64,000 nucleotides of DNA, from positions 38,160,162 to 38,224,161 of the forward strand of contig OU342637.1 of the NCBI GenBank assembly GCA_910589415.1. Direction: 5' to 3'. This stretch comes from Malachius bipustulatus. Taxonomy: Eukaryota > Arthropoda > Insecta > Coleoptera > Melyridae. This document shows, in pieces, positions 52,529 to 63,936 of the stretch; the first letter of the stretch is position 1, and the number at the start of each line of letters is the position of its first letter. A program made the position numbers and the translations under genes. The notes under the pieces are model-generated. The model saw only the letters and a program-made list of their open reading frames with translations. It searched no databases and was not told the DNA's origin.

Positions 52529-52567
52529 GCAGGGTGATAAAAATTATTAAATTTTTCATCACCCTGT
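52529..52567. repeat. 39-bp hairpin, sister of 39360-39398
   Basis: GCAGGGTGATAAAAATT faces AATTTTTCATCACCCTGTA. The flanks are also shared with the 39.3-kb copy. Confidence 0.65.
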
Positions 52568-52569
52568 AA

Positions 52570-53690
52570 ACGTTGCAATGTTAACTGCATAATGCACTAA
52601 TAATGGACTAAATAATGGACTAATAACGTATGGATAGTTAATATAGGGACATGTGAACTAAACTCCAACTGTGATCCAACAAAATCCAGTTGTGAACACA
52701 ACTTAAAAATGATTAATATACAGGTGTCCTCATTCAAATAACGAACTAGGAGTCAACTTCCGGTATTTGAGAAAGTGCAGCCATCTTGAAACGATTTTCA
52801 TTGAATTCGTGGTCACTTATGTCTTGAAAATTTTTATTTTAAGGCTCTAGAAGCAATAGTTCCCGAGATATGACCGCTTTACGCCCTTAGTAACTGATCA
52901 TCCTGTATATTAATATTCCTTTTAGACAAATTTATCTTCAATGTATTATACGTGGTTACTTGAAAACATTTTTGATGATATTCAGAGACAGGACCCTCAC
53001 ACATGAAATGCAATTCCTGCCGGACGCAAACTTCAAGTTATGTACTTACTTTGCGATTTGTTCCCAAAAGAAACTCTTTTGAATCTTTAGAATATTTTAC
53101 AGGATTCCGCTTTTCACAATATGTCAGTTGGTCCCAGAAGGTTGTACTCGTGAGGCAATCGAGGTTGCTCTCAAAAGATTTATTCTGGTAAGTTGCGAAA
53201 AAGTTTTATAAAACCGTCTATGGTATAATGTACATGTATGTAGTTACTTACGTCTTATTATTGAAGATATTTATACTCGTATTTATAGCTCAACATATAG
53301 ATGTCTTTATTATAATTTCTCCCTTCATTAATTTCCATGTGAATAAACTGATTCTAAAGGCTTTCATTAATATATCTCTGCTCATGATTCACGTTGTTCC
53401 TTTGATCACTAGTTGAAGCAATTGAAAGAGTATGTATTATTGGCGGGTGGCGGGGCTTGGGTGGGCCATCTCGGAGTATAAGATAATTATAAGACAAGGA
53501 ACTTGTGACTAGCAAAGACAAAAGTAAATGAATATAAATGTAAGATTAATACCATTTCCCCGAAAGTGTGTAACAAATTGAATACAACTTAATTAAATAG
53601 ATTTTTGAAAAATCGAAAAAAACAAAAAAAAAATTTTTGAGACCTGAACATGGAGGCATGCGCCTTATGAGAAATCGGTCACTGTTACTT
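52570..53690. other. AT-rich spacer with repeat fragments
   Basis: Contains the 52725-52915 repeat with TACAGGTGTCCTC and CCTGTATAT ends. The ORFs at 53003-53191 and 53228-53416 have no domain. Confidence 0.4.
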
Positions 53691-53691
53691 T

Positions 53692-54010
53692 GATGGGTCC
53701 ACTGGTGTAGGGGATACCGCATTGGTCCGCCGTGCTGTTGGTTCTAAACTCACCAGCAGCTGACAACTATTTGTTGTGCTTCTCGAGCCAAGATCGGTAT
53801 CCACCTTGCAGGAGGCAACGGCAAACCACCGCATAGTGCCTTGCCTAGTAAAAACCTCTCAAATAGTGCCGTTCGGACTCCGGAGATAAATAGCAAGGTC
53901 CCACATGTCTGTATGAACTGATGATAACTCGCGCACCACAGTAATATGGGACAGGTAGCCTACGCCCGATATGCGGGTATGGAACTTTAAGAAGAAGTTG
54001 CTTCATCAAG
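53692..54010 (+). repeat. tRNA-derived SINE, copy 1
   Basis: Begins TGGGTCCACTGGTGTAGGG, an A-box-like start, with a degenerate B box GGTTCTAAACTC about 50 bases later, then a shared body. It matches the complement of 54186-54469 over about 290 bp. Confidence 0.65.
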
Positions 54011-54185
54011 CAAGCATCAAACCAAGCTTCCGCAGACCCCATCAATCTTTCTCGTGGAAGCCCAGTGCTTCCAAAATGGTGTACCACAGTTGAAAAGCAC
54101 TGGTATATGTATGTATAAGGTGTTTAGTGAAGAATAACGGTACATCACGGATTTTGAAGTGTTTAATTTGGCGGGTGTTCTGTAT

Positions 54186-54469
54186 GACCTATCTCTTCTT
54201 CTTGAAGTGCTATACCCACAATGCGTAGGCTACCTCTCGCATGTCTAATATGGTGCGCGAGCTATCAGTTCACACAGACATATGGGACCTCCTTTTTTAT
54301 CGCCGAACTATTTGGGAAGTTTTATACGAAAAGGAACTATGCGATGGCTTGCCGTTGTCTTACGCAAGGTGTTCCACAACAACAAATAGTTGTTGGCTGC
54401 TGGCGAGTTTCGAACCAAGGTGTATCGGCAAGGTGGACCAACGCTTCATCACTGCACCACCGGACCCAC
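54186..54469 (-). repeat. tRNA-derived SINE, copy 2 (inverted)
   Basis: On the minus strand: GGGTCCGGTGGTGCAGTGAT (A box) and GGTTCGAAACTC (B box), followed by the same body as copy 1. The two copies face each other across about 170 bases. Confidence 0.7.
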
Positions 54470-54479
54470 CTGTGACCTA

Positions 54480-55000
54480 TAATACGGGGTGTAAATTATT
54501 AATTGCAGAAAATTCAGGGGGTGGTTCCTTGTTGAAAAAAAAATGGGTCTTCCGTAGAAAAAATCATTCGAGCACCTCCTGTTAAGGTACAGCCCAGGGG
54601 CCTTCAATGTTAGAAAAAAAAATTAAAAAATTAAAATTAATCGAAGTGGCATGTAATACGACTAAAGTTGAGTTTGTTGGTTTTCCGCTATGGTTGTAAG
54701 GGATGAAAAGAGTCACCCCTGAAACTTGTTTTGTGTGTAAATTTTTCTTATTCGTATCTTACCAATAAAAAATTCAATTCTATATTACCTATGAGAATTT
54801 TATTATGTACTTGTAATTATTAAATTGGGTAATTTTATTTCTGGGAAAATTTTATTTTTCGAAAAAACTACAAGAGCTTTTTTTTGCTTAGAATTTATCA
54901 GACTACCTCTAATGAATTTTCAATTGCACCATCCCTTACAAGACAACCCTAGTGGAGAACCATCAAACAATTTATTTAGTGGCAGGTATTAAAGAAAATA
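54480..55000. other. Spacer, no gene seen
   Basis: AT-rich; nothing recognised beyond short homopolymers. Confidence 0.4.
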
Positions 55001-55004
55001 ATTA

Positions 55005-55262
55005 GTGCGAGCGGTGGTGCGGCGGTTTAGGTAGCTGACTGTTAAGCCGCTGACGCTGTCACCGTCTGGGTTCGAATCCCGCTCGGCATGGTTGTTTGTA
55101 CTGGTTAATTTAACTATTTATAAATTGAAAATTTGTGTCTGGCTAAATGAGCTCAATCTCGAAACCAAATTACCAGAGTGGAGCGACTATGTCTTATCTA
55201 CACTCTACAAAGTTAAGACCGATGCTCTCTTTTTCTAAAAAAAAAAAAACAAAAAAGAAAGA
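55005..55262 (+). repeat. tRNA-derived SINE with A-rich tail
   Basis: The head (55010-55090) resembles a tRNA: A-box-like TGGTGCGGCGGTTTAGG, perfect B box GGTTCGAATCC and an almost complementary 5'/3' arm (GAGCGG / CCGCTC). A unique body follows and then an A-rich tail (55240-55262). It is a different SINE family from the 53692/54186 pair. Confidence 0.7.
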
Positions 55263-56177
55263 AATAAAAAACTGTTTTTTTGGCGCCCTCTATAAGGGAT
55301 TTTTTCTCTATTTCTCAACAAGCAACCGCCCCCTGAATTTTTTGCAGTTAAGAATTAATCAAAAAAAGCGAACGCGTTCAACAAAATAGGAAACATATTC
55401 TAAAGTCATTCATTTCACTATCGTATTACAAGACATCCGGTATCCCCCGAACATCCAGACCAGACCAACAACTGATTACCTGGTGTTGCGTTACTAATAA
55501 CGTCTTACGAGGATTTGGGTGTATGAGATAGTGCAATCAAAAATTCACTAGAACTCATTTCCAAATGGGAGCTACTGACTTTTGATTCCATCCAAAAGGA
55601 ATTGCATTTCAGTGTAGTTTACTCAAAGGACTCCCTATTTGAAACTTTTTTATACAGACGTTCTATAGGGTGATCCCGAAATGGCGGACACTATTTCCAG
55701 GTGTTCTAAGAGGGTGCTCAGAAAGACTCTAAATTTAAAACAAAAATTGTTTCCTCGGTTTCGTTACCGAGATATAAGGTTGCCTTTAAATAATAGGGGA
55801 CCGCCTGTTATAGGCGCAGTGGAGTGCGGAGCCGGGACCACACGCTGCACGAGTTCAATACGTCTCTTCTCCTGTTATATTAGCCTGGTACCTCGCGAGG
55901 TTTGCGTCGGAAAATCTTGGTCATAAAAAGGGTTCGAGAACTATCTTTCAAGACTAGGCTATCAGGATGTCTAGAAATCTCCTGACTAAAATGTTTCAGG
56001 AATAGAAGATTCGGAACTCTGGAAAGACATTCGGGAGTTACAGAAAAGGCGTTCCAGAAGAACACCAAGGGTGTGTATGCTTAAGCGGAACAAGCGAGCG
56101 ATGCCCGTCAGTCTGGTGAAGAGTGCGAAAGGATTAATAAACGATAAAAAGTGAGCAATATTAAGTAGGCAGTGTGC
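55263..56177. other. Spacer, no gene seen
   Basis: The ORF at 55681-55926 has no recognised domain. Confidence 0.4.
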
Positions 56178-56769
56178 TATACAGGGTGGGCCATCGAAAA
56201 GGTAACAAGCCTAATAGTTTGGAAAGTGAAGATGTATGCGAAAAACGCCGAAACAGGTCGATTTTGTTAGCGAGGGGGACATATTTTCGTGACAAATTTA
56301 ACTACCCAAGTTCATCCCCTTGGCAGGGGTAGCTACCCCTTTGCTTATCATCATAGGGAACAGCTATCGAGTGATACATCATTTGAAAGCTACTTGAATA
56401 ATTCTCTTTACAACGATATCCAACATTTTGGGTTTCGCTTACATACAAGGTGGCCCAACGAAAACGTAACTCGCCTTCATCACTTGTATGTAGGCCACCC
56501 TGTATGTAAGCGAAACCCAAAATGTTAGATATCGTTGTAAAGAGAATTCAAGTAGCTTTCAAATGATGTATCATTCGATATAGCTGTTCCCTATGATGAT
56601 AAGCAAAGGGGTAGCTATCCCTGCCAAGAGGGTGAACTTGGGTAGTTAAATTTGTCACGAAAATATGTCTCCCTTTATAACAAAATCGATCTGTTTCGGC
56701 GTTTTTCGCATACATCTTCACTTTCCAAACTATTAGGCTTGTTGCCTTTTCGGTGGCCCACCCTGTATA
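56178..56769. repeat. Near-perfect 592-bp foldback element
   Basis: TATACAGGGTGGGCCA at the left end and TGGCCCACCCTGTATA at the right. The arms of about 280 bp are almost identical inverted copies. The central part carries its own inverted repeat (TACATACAAGGTGGCC / GGCCACCCTGTATGTA). The TATA on either side would fit a TA target duplication around CAGGGTG...CACCCTG ends. It has no coding capacity. Confidence 0.85.
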
Positions 56770-58105
56770 AGAAGACGATACTCGTAGCAGTGTTATAGAC
56801 AGGGTGTGGTTGACGGATCAGTATAAGTAGGGTTAGGTGTGTCAATTCTAAATTAAAGTAAGCGATTAATAAATTAATTAATTCAGTTAATTGGCTTTCA
56901 AAATTATCGTTGAACCCACAGAAGGAAAATTCGTAAGAATGTTATCGGATATGTATCCAAGCAACAATAACATTTTTTGAAACTTTATTGCACTTGTCAT
57001 ATCGCGTTTCCATGGTAACATAATCTTAACCTGGCTATAAATTTGAACATTATTTTTCTTCCTAATGATGCGTATCCAGTGCAGTGATGTCGCATTTTTT
57101 CCACAAATTGGACATATCTTCTTAAGGAAGACATGATTAAGAAGAAAATAGAATTACCTTTGAATAATGAATTTCTATAATATTTATTGCAGAATTAGAC
57201 ATTGATAATGGCAAATCAGTTTCAAATTTTCAAGACAGCTTAACTTTGACTAATACATAGACAAAGAAGTCTGACTGCAAACTGCAACCATAGAATAGCA
57301 ATATTAAAAAGGGATTGCCAACACTCTTTTTTTGTTTTTTTTTTGTTTTGATTTTTGAAGTCCCTCATCATTAAATTGTATGTTGTTGAGTTTTTCAACG
57401 CCCTGTATAATCCAAATAAGTACAAAAAACAATTATTTTACAACTACATGCAGCCGTTTTAGGTCCATTGCAGCTTTTGTCTGTATACATTTTTTCACTT
57501 TCACTTTTACCTCGACTTTTACATTCTAGAGTGATTCATGCAGTAAATACTACTTTTCAATTTTTTATTTTTTTTATTTTATAGTGGTCTGCAAAGAAAT
57601 ACCATTTCGGTCATGCATGAATTCATAGGAAGCTGACGCAGGTACTTATGCATATCTCTGTATTTCATAAAGTGCAATATATAACAGCATATCAGCAAGA
57701 CCAGAATGTAAAAAAAAATATATTTTTTAAAGCTTTACACTTTTATCGCTGTTTTATTATTAGAGTGGTAGGTATTAGATCTATATTTTGCCAGATGCCT
57801 GGACACTCACTCTCTTGTGGTATAATTCCGCTGCCAAAGCCAATATAATTTATGTAAAAAAGGAGATTAAGATAAAAATAATATTACTATTTCAACTTTT
57901 CAAAGGACGAGGATTCTCTGCCGTGGCCATCACAAATCTTTATTTTAATCCAAAGTGAACAAACATTAATATTCGGAGCGTTTTCAATTAAATGAAGATA
58001 TATGAACAATTCGAATAGGGCAATGGGAGGTGGGGGACTGAACTAGTAACTGTAACTGTAAAGTAACAGTTACAGAATCTGCAGGTGACAAGTACAAGAA
58101 GCACA
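56770..58105. other. Spacer, no gene seen
   Basis: AT-rich with short ORFs only (57240-57425, 57648-57848). Confidence 0.4.
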
Positions 58106-58240
58106 TACAGGATGTCCAGGTATGAGTGTAAAAGCTACACGTGCGTCGCCATGCACGTGTATAATTAAGATTTTTTACTCAAAATAGTCCAAGGAAGGTC
58201 GCCACGTGTAGCTTTTACACTCATACCTAGACACCCTGTA
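58106..58240. repeat. 135-bp inverted-repeat element with TACAGG/CCTGTA ends
   Basis: TACAGGATGTCCAGGTATGA...GCTACACGTG on the left faces CACGTGTAGC...CCTAGACACCCTGTA on the right. It folds into a long hairpin with a loop of about 50 bases. Confidence 0.8.
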
Positions 58241-58280
58241 TTTGAGAATAAAAATGAACATTTTAAATAGGATGTTGCAA

Positions 58281-59246
58281 TACAGGGTGATTCAGGTTTT
58301 ACCTTGTTAACTCTAGAAAACGATAGAGAATCGAAAAATAATATGAGTTTGCTTCATGAACTATATTCGTGAAATGCTTCGTTAAGAAAATACAGGGTGT
58401 TGAAGTTTTAAGAAAAAATTCGTATTTTCGAAATATAAAAAAATTGGATGATTGAAATAATTTGAAATTTTGAACAATAGTTGTGCTAATTGAAGTACAT
58501 TATTTGATACTTCCGATGAAAAGTTCTTCAATTCAGTGGCGGAAATCTGGGCTTGTTCTTACCTTTTTTAATAAATAATTTGCACGCCACTGACTTTAAT
58601 GCAAATTTGTAATTTTTGTTAGATACCTCATGTTGTTTAGAGAAGAAAAGTCATCGTACGTTTTTGTCGTAAGACGCACTGTTTCCGAGATACTTCACAA
58701 TGAAGGAACCCATACGAGGTAAAATATCATAAAAATCAATGCTATTGAGTTTTTCCAGAAGTTAATCATTTTTGTGATCGTTATTGAACCGTATTGCATT
58801 ACAAAAAGCTTGCATGAGTGCAAACATTGTGGAATATCTTGAAAACAGTGCGCCCTACAACAAAAACGTAAGATGACTTTTCTTCTCTAAACAAAACAAG
58901 GTGTCTACCATGAATAACCAATTTACATTAAAGTCAGTGGCGTAGAAATTATTTAATAAAAAAGGTAACAACACACCCAGATCTCTGCCACTGGAGTGAA
59001 GAATTTTTCATCGGAAGTATCACATCATGTACTTCAATTACTACAACTACTGTTCAAAATTTCAAATTATTTCAATCAGCCAATTTTTTTTTATTTCAAA
59101 AATACGAATTTTTTCTTAAAACTTTAACACTCTGTATTTTCTTAACGAAGCATTTCACGAATACAGTTCATGAAGCAAACTCATATTATTTTTCGATTCT
59201 CAATCGTTCCCTAGAGTTAAGTAGGTAAAACCCGAATCAGCCTGTA
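58281..59246. repeat. 966-bp foldback element with TACAGGGTG ends
   Basis: TACAGGGTGATTCAGGTTTTA at the left mirrors AAACCCGAATCAGCCTGTA at the right. Arms of roughly 480 bp stay alignable inward (GTACATTATTTGATACTTCC / GGAAGTATCACATCATGTAC) to a centre near 58765. More diverged than 56178-56769 and without an ORF. Confidence 0.8.
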
Positions 59247-59289
59247 CATGCAAGTAAATCAGGGCTCAGAATCAAACAACGTTTTTATC

Positions 59290-61128
59290 TCAGAAGTTGA
59301 TGAAGAGAAGATCGAGAGAGTTCTCTACACGCATATAATTTTGGCACATTGTGTAAATCGGTGATGACTCCAGGAGACGCGTACAACGCGTTGGAAGATA
59401 AAAAGTACTGGGAAATCTGGCACCTAATCGAGGGACGGTGAAATTTAATCGTTCAACTAGTCGCGGACAATCAATGATATTATGGAGCAGTTTAAATAGA
59501 AATAAAACGGAGCTGGTTGCTTGACGTTTTTGTAGATTGTGAAGCCCAAATCTCTCCAAGAGAGCGTCCTGTGGGAAGCCCCTAGGTGGATACGCAGCAT
59601 CTAAGTGAAAGCACAAACATTTAAGAAATTTGCGTTGGACAGTTTCTAGGGAACTGATGTGAGACAGATATGAGGGAAACCAGATTAGGGAGGCGTATTC
59701 TAGATGGCATCTTACTAAGGATTTTAATAAAGTTAACATCGTGTCAGCGCACACAAACTGTCTAGAGTTGCGTATAACGAAATCCAACATTCTATAGGCA
59801 GAGGAGGAAATCATCTCAATATGCTGTCTAAACGATAAACTAGAATCAAATACCACCCCCAGGTCTTTGATACTATTAGATCTAGTCAAAGGAACCCCAG
59901 ACAAGCCGTAGTCATACAGGATAGGAGTTCTACTATGCGAGTAAGATACCACTGCACATTTAGCAATATTCAGGTCCATATGATTGCTCACACACCATTG
60001 CCCGAATATATCCAATCTTTCCTGCATAAGCACAGCGTCATAAATGGACCTAACTACCGTATAAATCTTCAGATCATCCGCGTATAAAAGACAGCAGTTC
60101 CCAAAAATGTTCACAACGTCATTCACAAAGATGTTGAAAAGAAGCGGACCCAGCACTGATCCCTGAGGTACACCAGAAGACACACCAAACGTATCTGACC
60201 GAAATCCAGATAATTCAACAAACTGACTTCTGCCAGTGGTATAGCTCTCGAACAACGCAACAAGATCCCCGGAACAACCAAAGCTACGTAGCTTGGACAA
60301 GAGTGTGCAATGATCCAAACGATCGAAGGCCTTGCTGAAATCCGTATATATGACATCAACCTGCAGACCCAGGTCAAAATTCCCAACAATTAACTCCTGA
60401 ATCACAGCCAAGTTCGTCACCGTGGAATCTACTCTTAACGAAACCATGCTGGCAGGTCGAAAGTTTCCGACTGAGGTCAGTTATTATTTTTCTAAAGAGA
60501 CAGAATTCGAAAAGCTTGGAGAAGTTACATAGAAGTGCGATTGGTCGGTAAGCTGTTACAGGTCTGGCCACTTTCTATTTATCCGGAAAAGTGTGATTTT
60601 TTAGAATCAAGTTGAAAATATGAAGCAATGGAGCCATTAGAACATGAGCGCAATCCTTCACAAAAAAGGCCGGAATCAGATCAACTCCAGCGGTTAGTGC
60701 AAAACTAAACTTTTTAACCGACAGTAGAATGTCCGCTTCATCGAAAGTACGTGGCAAGAATGTCGTACCACTATCAGCGTCGGGAAGGGGATCTTAGGGG
60801 TATGAGGGAGTAGTAACGTTGGCATCCCGAAAGCAACTATTATATAATAATATAATAACAAGAAGGTCCCGAAGAAGCTGACAACCTCCAAAGGGCGGTC
60901 AGTGACGTCATCACCATATGACACCGGAGAGGGAACAGAGGACTCACCTCTCCTACGGTTGACATAAGACCAGAACCTCTTGGGTGCAGATCTGATCCTC
61001 TGCTCCGAGTCTCTAGCGAAAGCAGTTTGAGCCACTCTAATGTCATTTTTAAGTTTATGGCGAAGATATTGAAACTGAGATAGAGACTCTTGATCTTGAT
61101 ATTCTGCTATGCGGATATTTTTCTGATA
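59290..61128 (-). pseudogene. Jockey-like non-LTR retrotransposon, 5'-truncated, partly intact
   Basis: The long minus-strand frame 59290-60447 (385 codons) holds most of the reverse transcriptase: FSKAFDRLDH first catalytic block, SGVPQGSVLGPLLF, LLYADDLKIY, IKDLGVVFDSSLSF, and the C-terminal LEYASLIWFPSY and RCTRLLESS. Upstream pieces in other frames give NYRP-like AYRPIALLCNFSKLFE (60374-60571), ALTAGVDLIPAFFVKDC (60575-60757), and the linker DSEQRIRSAPKRFWSYVNRRRGE extending to about 61128. An AT-repeat insertion near 60838-60860 breaks the linker. Same broad family as 43030-45215. The endonuclease is missing, so it is inactive. Confidence 0.85.
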
Positions 61129-61497
61129 AGCCTAATCAATTATACATGATAACGGTCTCTCGTGTTTTTCCCGTCGGACCGGTCTTGATAGAAAACAATT
61201 AAATTAAAATCTCGATTAAAATTTATTAACTTAACCACGAGCTTAACCAGTATTGTATTATTGGCGAATAATTTTTGAAAACAGAAGATATCAGAGTGGA
61301 ACCCATCTAATTAAAATATGAGGTTTTATATCCACATACTAAAATAGAATAAATGTGCAAGATACTTTCATAGGTAATAAAAATAACTTTAAAAACTTTA
61401 ATACCTTGAAGCAAAAACTTAAGCCTAAATAAGAACATATATGTTTCATATAAACTTTTCTTCATAAAATGACCCGAGGAATCGCATCCTAAAGTAT

Positions 61498-62386
61498 TGT
61501 AACGAAATCCGGGGCTTTCGTTGGTAATTATTGTTTATTTCATTCCTAGAGGGATTTATCTCGATTGATACAGTTTTTACGACAGTGATTAGCAGGTTAT
61601 CTCCACCAGCACCGGCTATTATAAAGAGCGCCAGCTGAAGAATCGACAGAGCATTGTGAGGTATTGACTTACAAACAACTCTCTCTCCTAGGTGTACTGA
61701 GCCTGGAGATCAGCTGGGGCATGCAGTGAGTGCTCCCAGACAAGCAGGGTCGATGGATTGAGTCGACCACGCTATAAATCTGACATTAGAAACCGTGGCC
61801 AGGGTGCATTGAACTCTGGCAGACGGTCGATCAGTATACACAGCCGGTCGGCGCCGTATTGAGGTGCCGATCACCCCCTAATCCCTATCCGGCCCGTATT
61901 GAGGGCCCGGATCCAGTAACAGCCGTCTCGAGGTCGTAGTGAGGCATCGGGAACGGCTTTTGTTTCAGAGAGCGCCTGCCGACGAAGGTCATCGCCCGGA
62001 CGGCCCCGATATCTTGCATACGGTCGGGGACAGCACAGACCATACGACAGCGGCGGAATTACTGATGGTGAGCGGCGAGCAGCGAGGACACCAGCAGCAG
62101 CAGTACCGGAAAAAGGCCAATGGTAAATGAGGCCGCCTTCGACGCGGTTATCTATAGCCAATCCGGGCGCTCCCCAGAACGAGGGCCACCCCCTTTCTCT
62201 CACTCAGAGGACGGAGAAACCCTAAGATCAGTTGTATGGATAATATGTAGTACTAGATCGATTTATTGTAAATATACTTCTTTTGTAAATAAACCATAAC
62301 TATTTAATCGACTTGTCACGGGTACGAAGGGGCAGCATCTCCCATCCCTGGGAGATTACCTCAACCCACAGAAAAATCCCGTTACA
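61498..62386 (+). mobile_element. Solo LTR C, Gypsy-B-related
   Basis: 889 bp, TGTAACGAAATCC...CCCGTTACA, flanked by GTAT at 61494-61497 and 62387-62390. The end of this LTR (GGGTACGAAGGGGC...CCCATCCCTGGGAG) resembles the Gypsy-B end (GGGTAAAAGAGGGGC). It has a TATTATAAAG promoter-like site and AAATAAACC near 62286. Confidence 0.92.
61685..61958 (+). other. Tandem hairpin array in solo LTR C
   Basis: Seven hairpins. 61685-61708: CTCCTAGG / CCTGGAG, TGTACTGAG. 61714-61739: CTGGGGCA / TGCTCCCAG, TGCAGTGAG. 61748-61768: GGTCGA / TCGACC, TGGATTGAG. 61792-61827: GCCAGGG / CTCTGGC inside ACCGT / ACGGT, TGCATTGAA. 61848-61870: TCGGCGC / GTGCCGA, CGTATTGAG. 61887-61912: ATCCGGCC / GGCCCGGAT, CGTATTGAG. 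61921-61958: AGCCGT / ACGGCT outer stem, CGTAGTGAG. Most stems are perfect or have one G-U or bulge, and the first resembles the first hairpin of LTR A. Confidence 0.85.
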
Positions 62387-62390
62387 GTAT

Positions 62391-63760
62391 TAGCATGTCA
62401 TTAAAGAACAGCCTGTGTATTGGTTATATCGGCAGTTGCCATGGACTCTCTGATTTTAAATAGGGCACGCCATATATTATTAAATTGTCAGATTGTATGA
62501 AACAAAGTGAATCGGAATGGTTTTCATTATTTAATTTTGCAATTTATGAGTTTAAAGATCAAAATTGTAATTTTCCATTTTCACATTGAAAATGGGTCAA
62601 GATATCTGAAAACGGCTTACATGTCCCTGTCTCAATTTTTCATGCGGTATCCTATTGTGTAGTTAACATTTTTATACCAGGTTTCAATGTCAACAGTAGT
62701 TGAAAACTGAAAATGGCGATTTTCATTTGTTCATAGCTCATAAATTACTTGTTAAAAAATTCTACCGTGAAACTATTCTCATTCGCTTATTTCAGACGTC
62801 CTGTTTAAAATGAGAAAGTTGATGGCAACTTCCGGTTTAATCGGAATGTCTGCGGTAGGTATAACCGGGATGTCATAATTTCAGTTCGTCAAAATTGAAA
62901 TCTTAGAAGACAATAAATTCAAGATTGGGACATGATTGTTAGTTAACCTTTGCACATGTTTAAATTTTAATGTTTTAAGATTTAATCAAGGATTACTATC
63001 GATTTAATCGAGGAAAACAGGGTGGCCCAATTTTATAACGTCACGACTTCAGCACTCGATAGATAAGTTTAAAATAATGGGATATTATTATTACACTTAT
63101 ATCCGGGAAACCTTCCTTTTCTACAGGTTGAAATGTTGAAAAAAAGTTGGTTTAGGTAGGTTTAAATTCTCAAAAAATCCTAAAACATTATTTTTTCAAA
63201 CGCGCGCGTATACAGTTGCGGCTACGATGTAAAATAATAATAAGGTGAGTGAAGGGGAGTTGTATTTTTACGTCAAGCAACAGCGATTTTTTGATGTAAA
63301 AAGCGTTAGAAGAAAGCCAACTGGCGCCATTGTTTATTGTGAGATGTTTTTCACTCAACTTTATTATTTATAACTTTTTTATTAATAATTTTATACAAAA
63401 AGCCTCTGTTATTTTAGTTTTTTGTTCCATAAACTTAAAACTCTCAGAGTAATCGTGATGGAATCGAGGATGGAATCAACAAGAAATTGTAGAGAGAGAA
63501 AACACGAAGAAAATGAGAGGTAGAGCCGGCTTGAATGCAGTTTTTTTTCAAAAATTAATTCGGATATTTTTTGAGTTGTAGCATAAATCATCCGACCAGT
63601 GAAAATGTGCACAAAGCAGGTATTATTGTCCGATGTCCAATTTTAGATTTGTGCAATTTTCCAGCAGGCCTGAATGCTACACATATGGCCCGATTTCGAT
63701 TTACAAAAATGATTTCGAAAGTAGAATTTTCGTACTTCAAAACGTTCGTCTTTGTTTTGA
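62391..63760. other. Non-coding repeats
   Basis: 62460-62700 resembles the 39.2-39.4 kb and 52.46-52.65 kb segments (CTTACATGTCCCTGTCT, CCTATTGTGTAGTTAAC). No gene seen. Confidence 0.4.
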
Positions 63761-63763
63761 ATT

Positions 63764-63936
63764 AAAACGCTCGGTAGAAATGAAGCTGAACATCACGAGA
63801 AACGGCCGAACGAGTGATGGTGGGGGAGAGCAGCAGATGGGGGGATACAAGCATTGTTATACATTCTACTCCCACTCACGTGCACTTGGCCGTTTCTCGT
63901 GATGTTCAGTTTAATTTCTAATTTGTCAGCGTTTTA
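63764..63936. repeat. Inverted-repeat element
   Basis: GCTGAACATCACGAGAAACG (from 63785) faces CGTTTCTCGTGATGTTCAG (to 63909), and AAAACGCT blocks extend the arms outward. The unpaired centre is about 80 bases. Confidence 0.75.

Noticed and set aside
55010..55090. Functional tRNA gene
   Set aside because: A and B boxes are present, but the arms do not form a clean cloverleaf and a SINE body with an A-rich tail follows.
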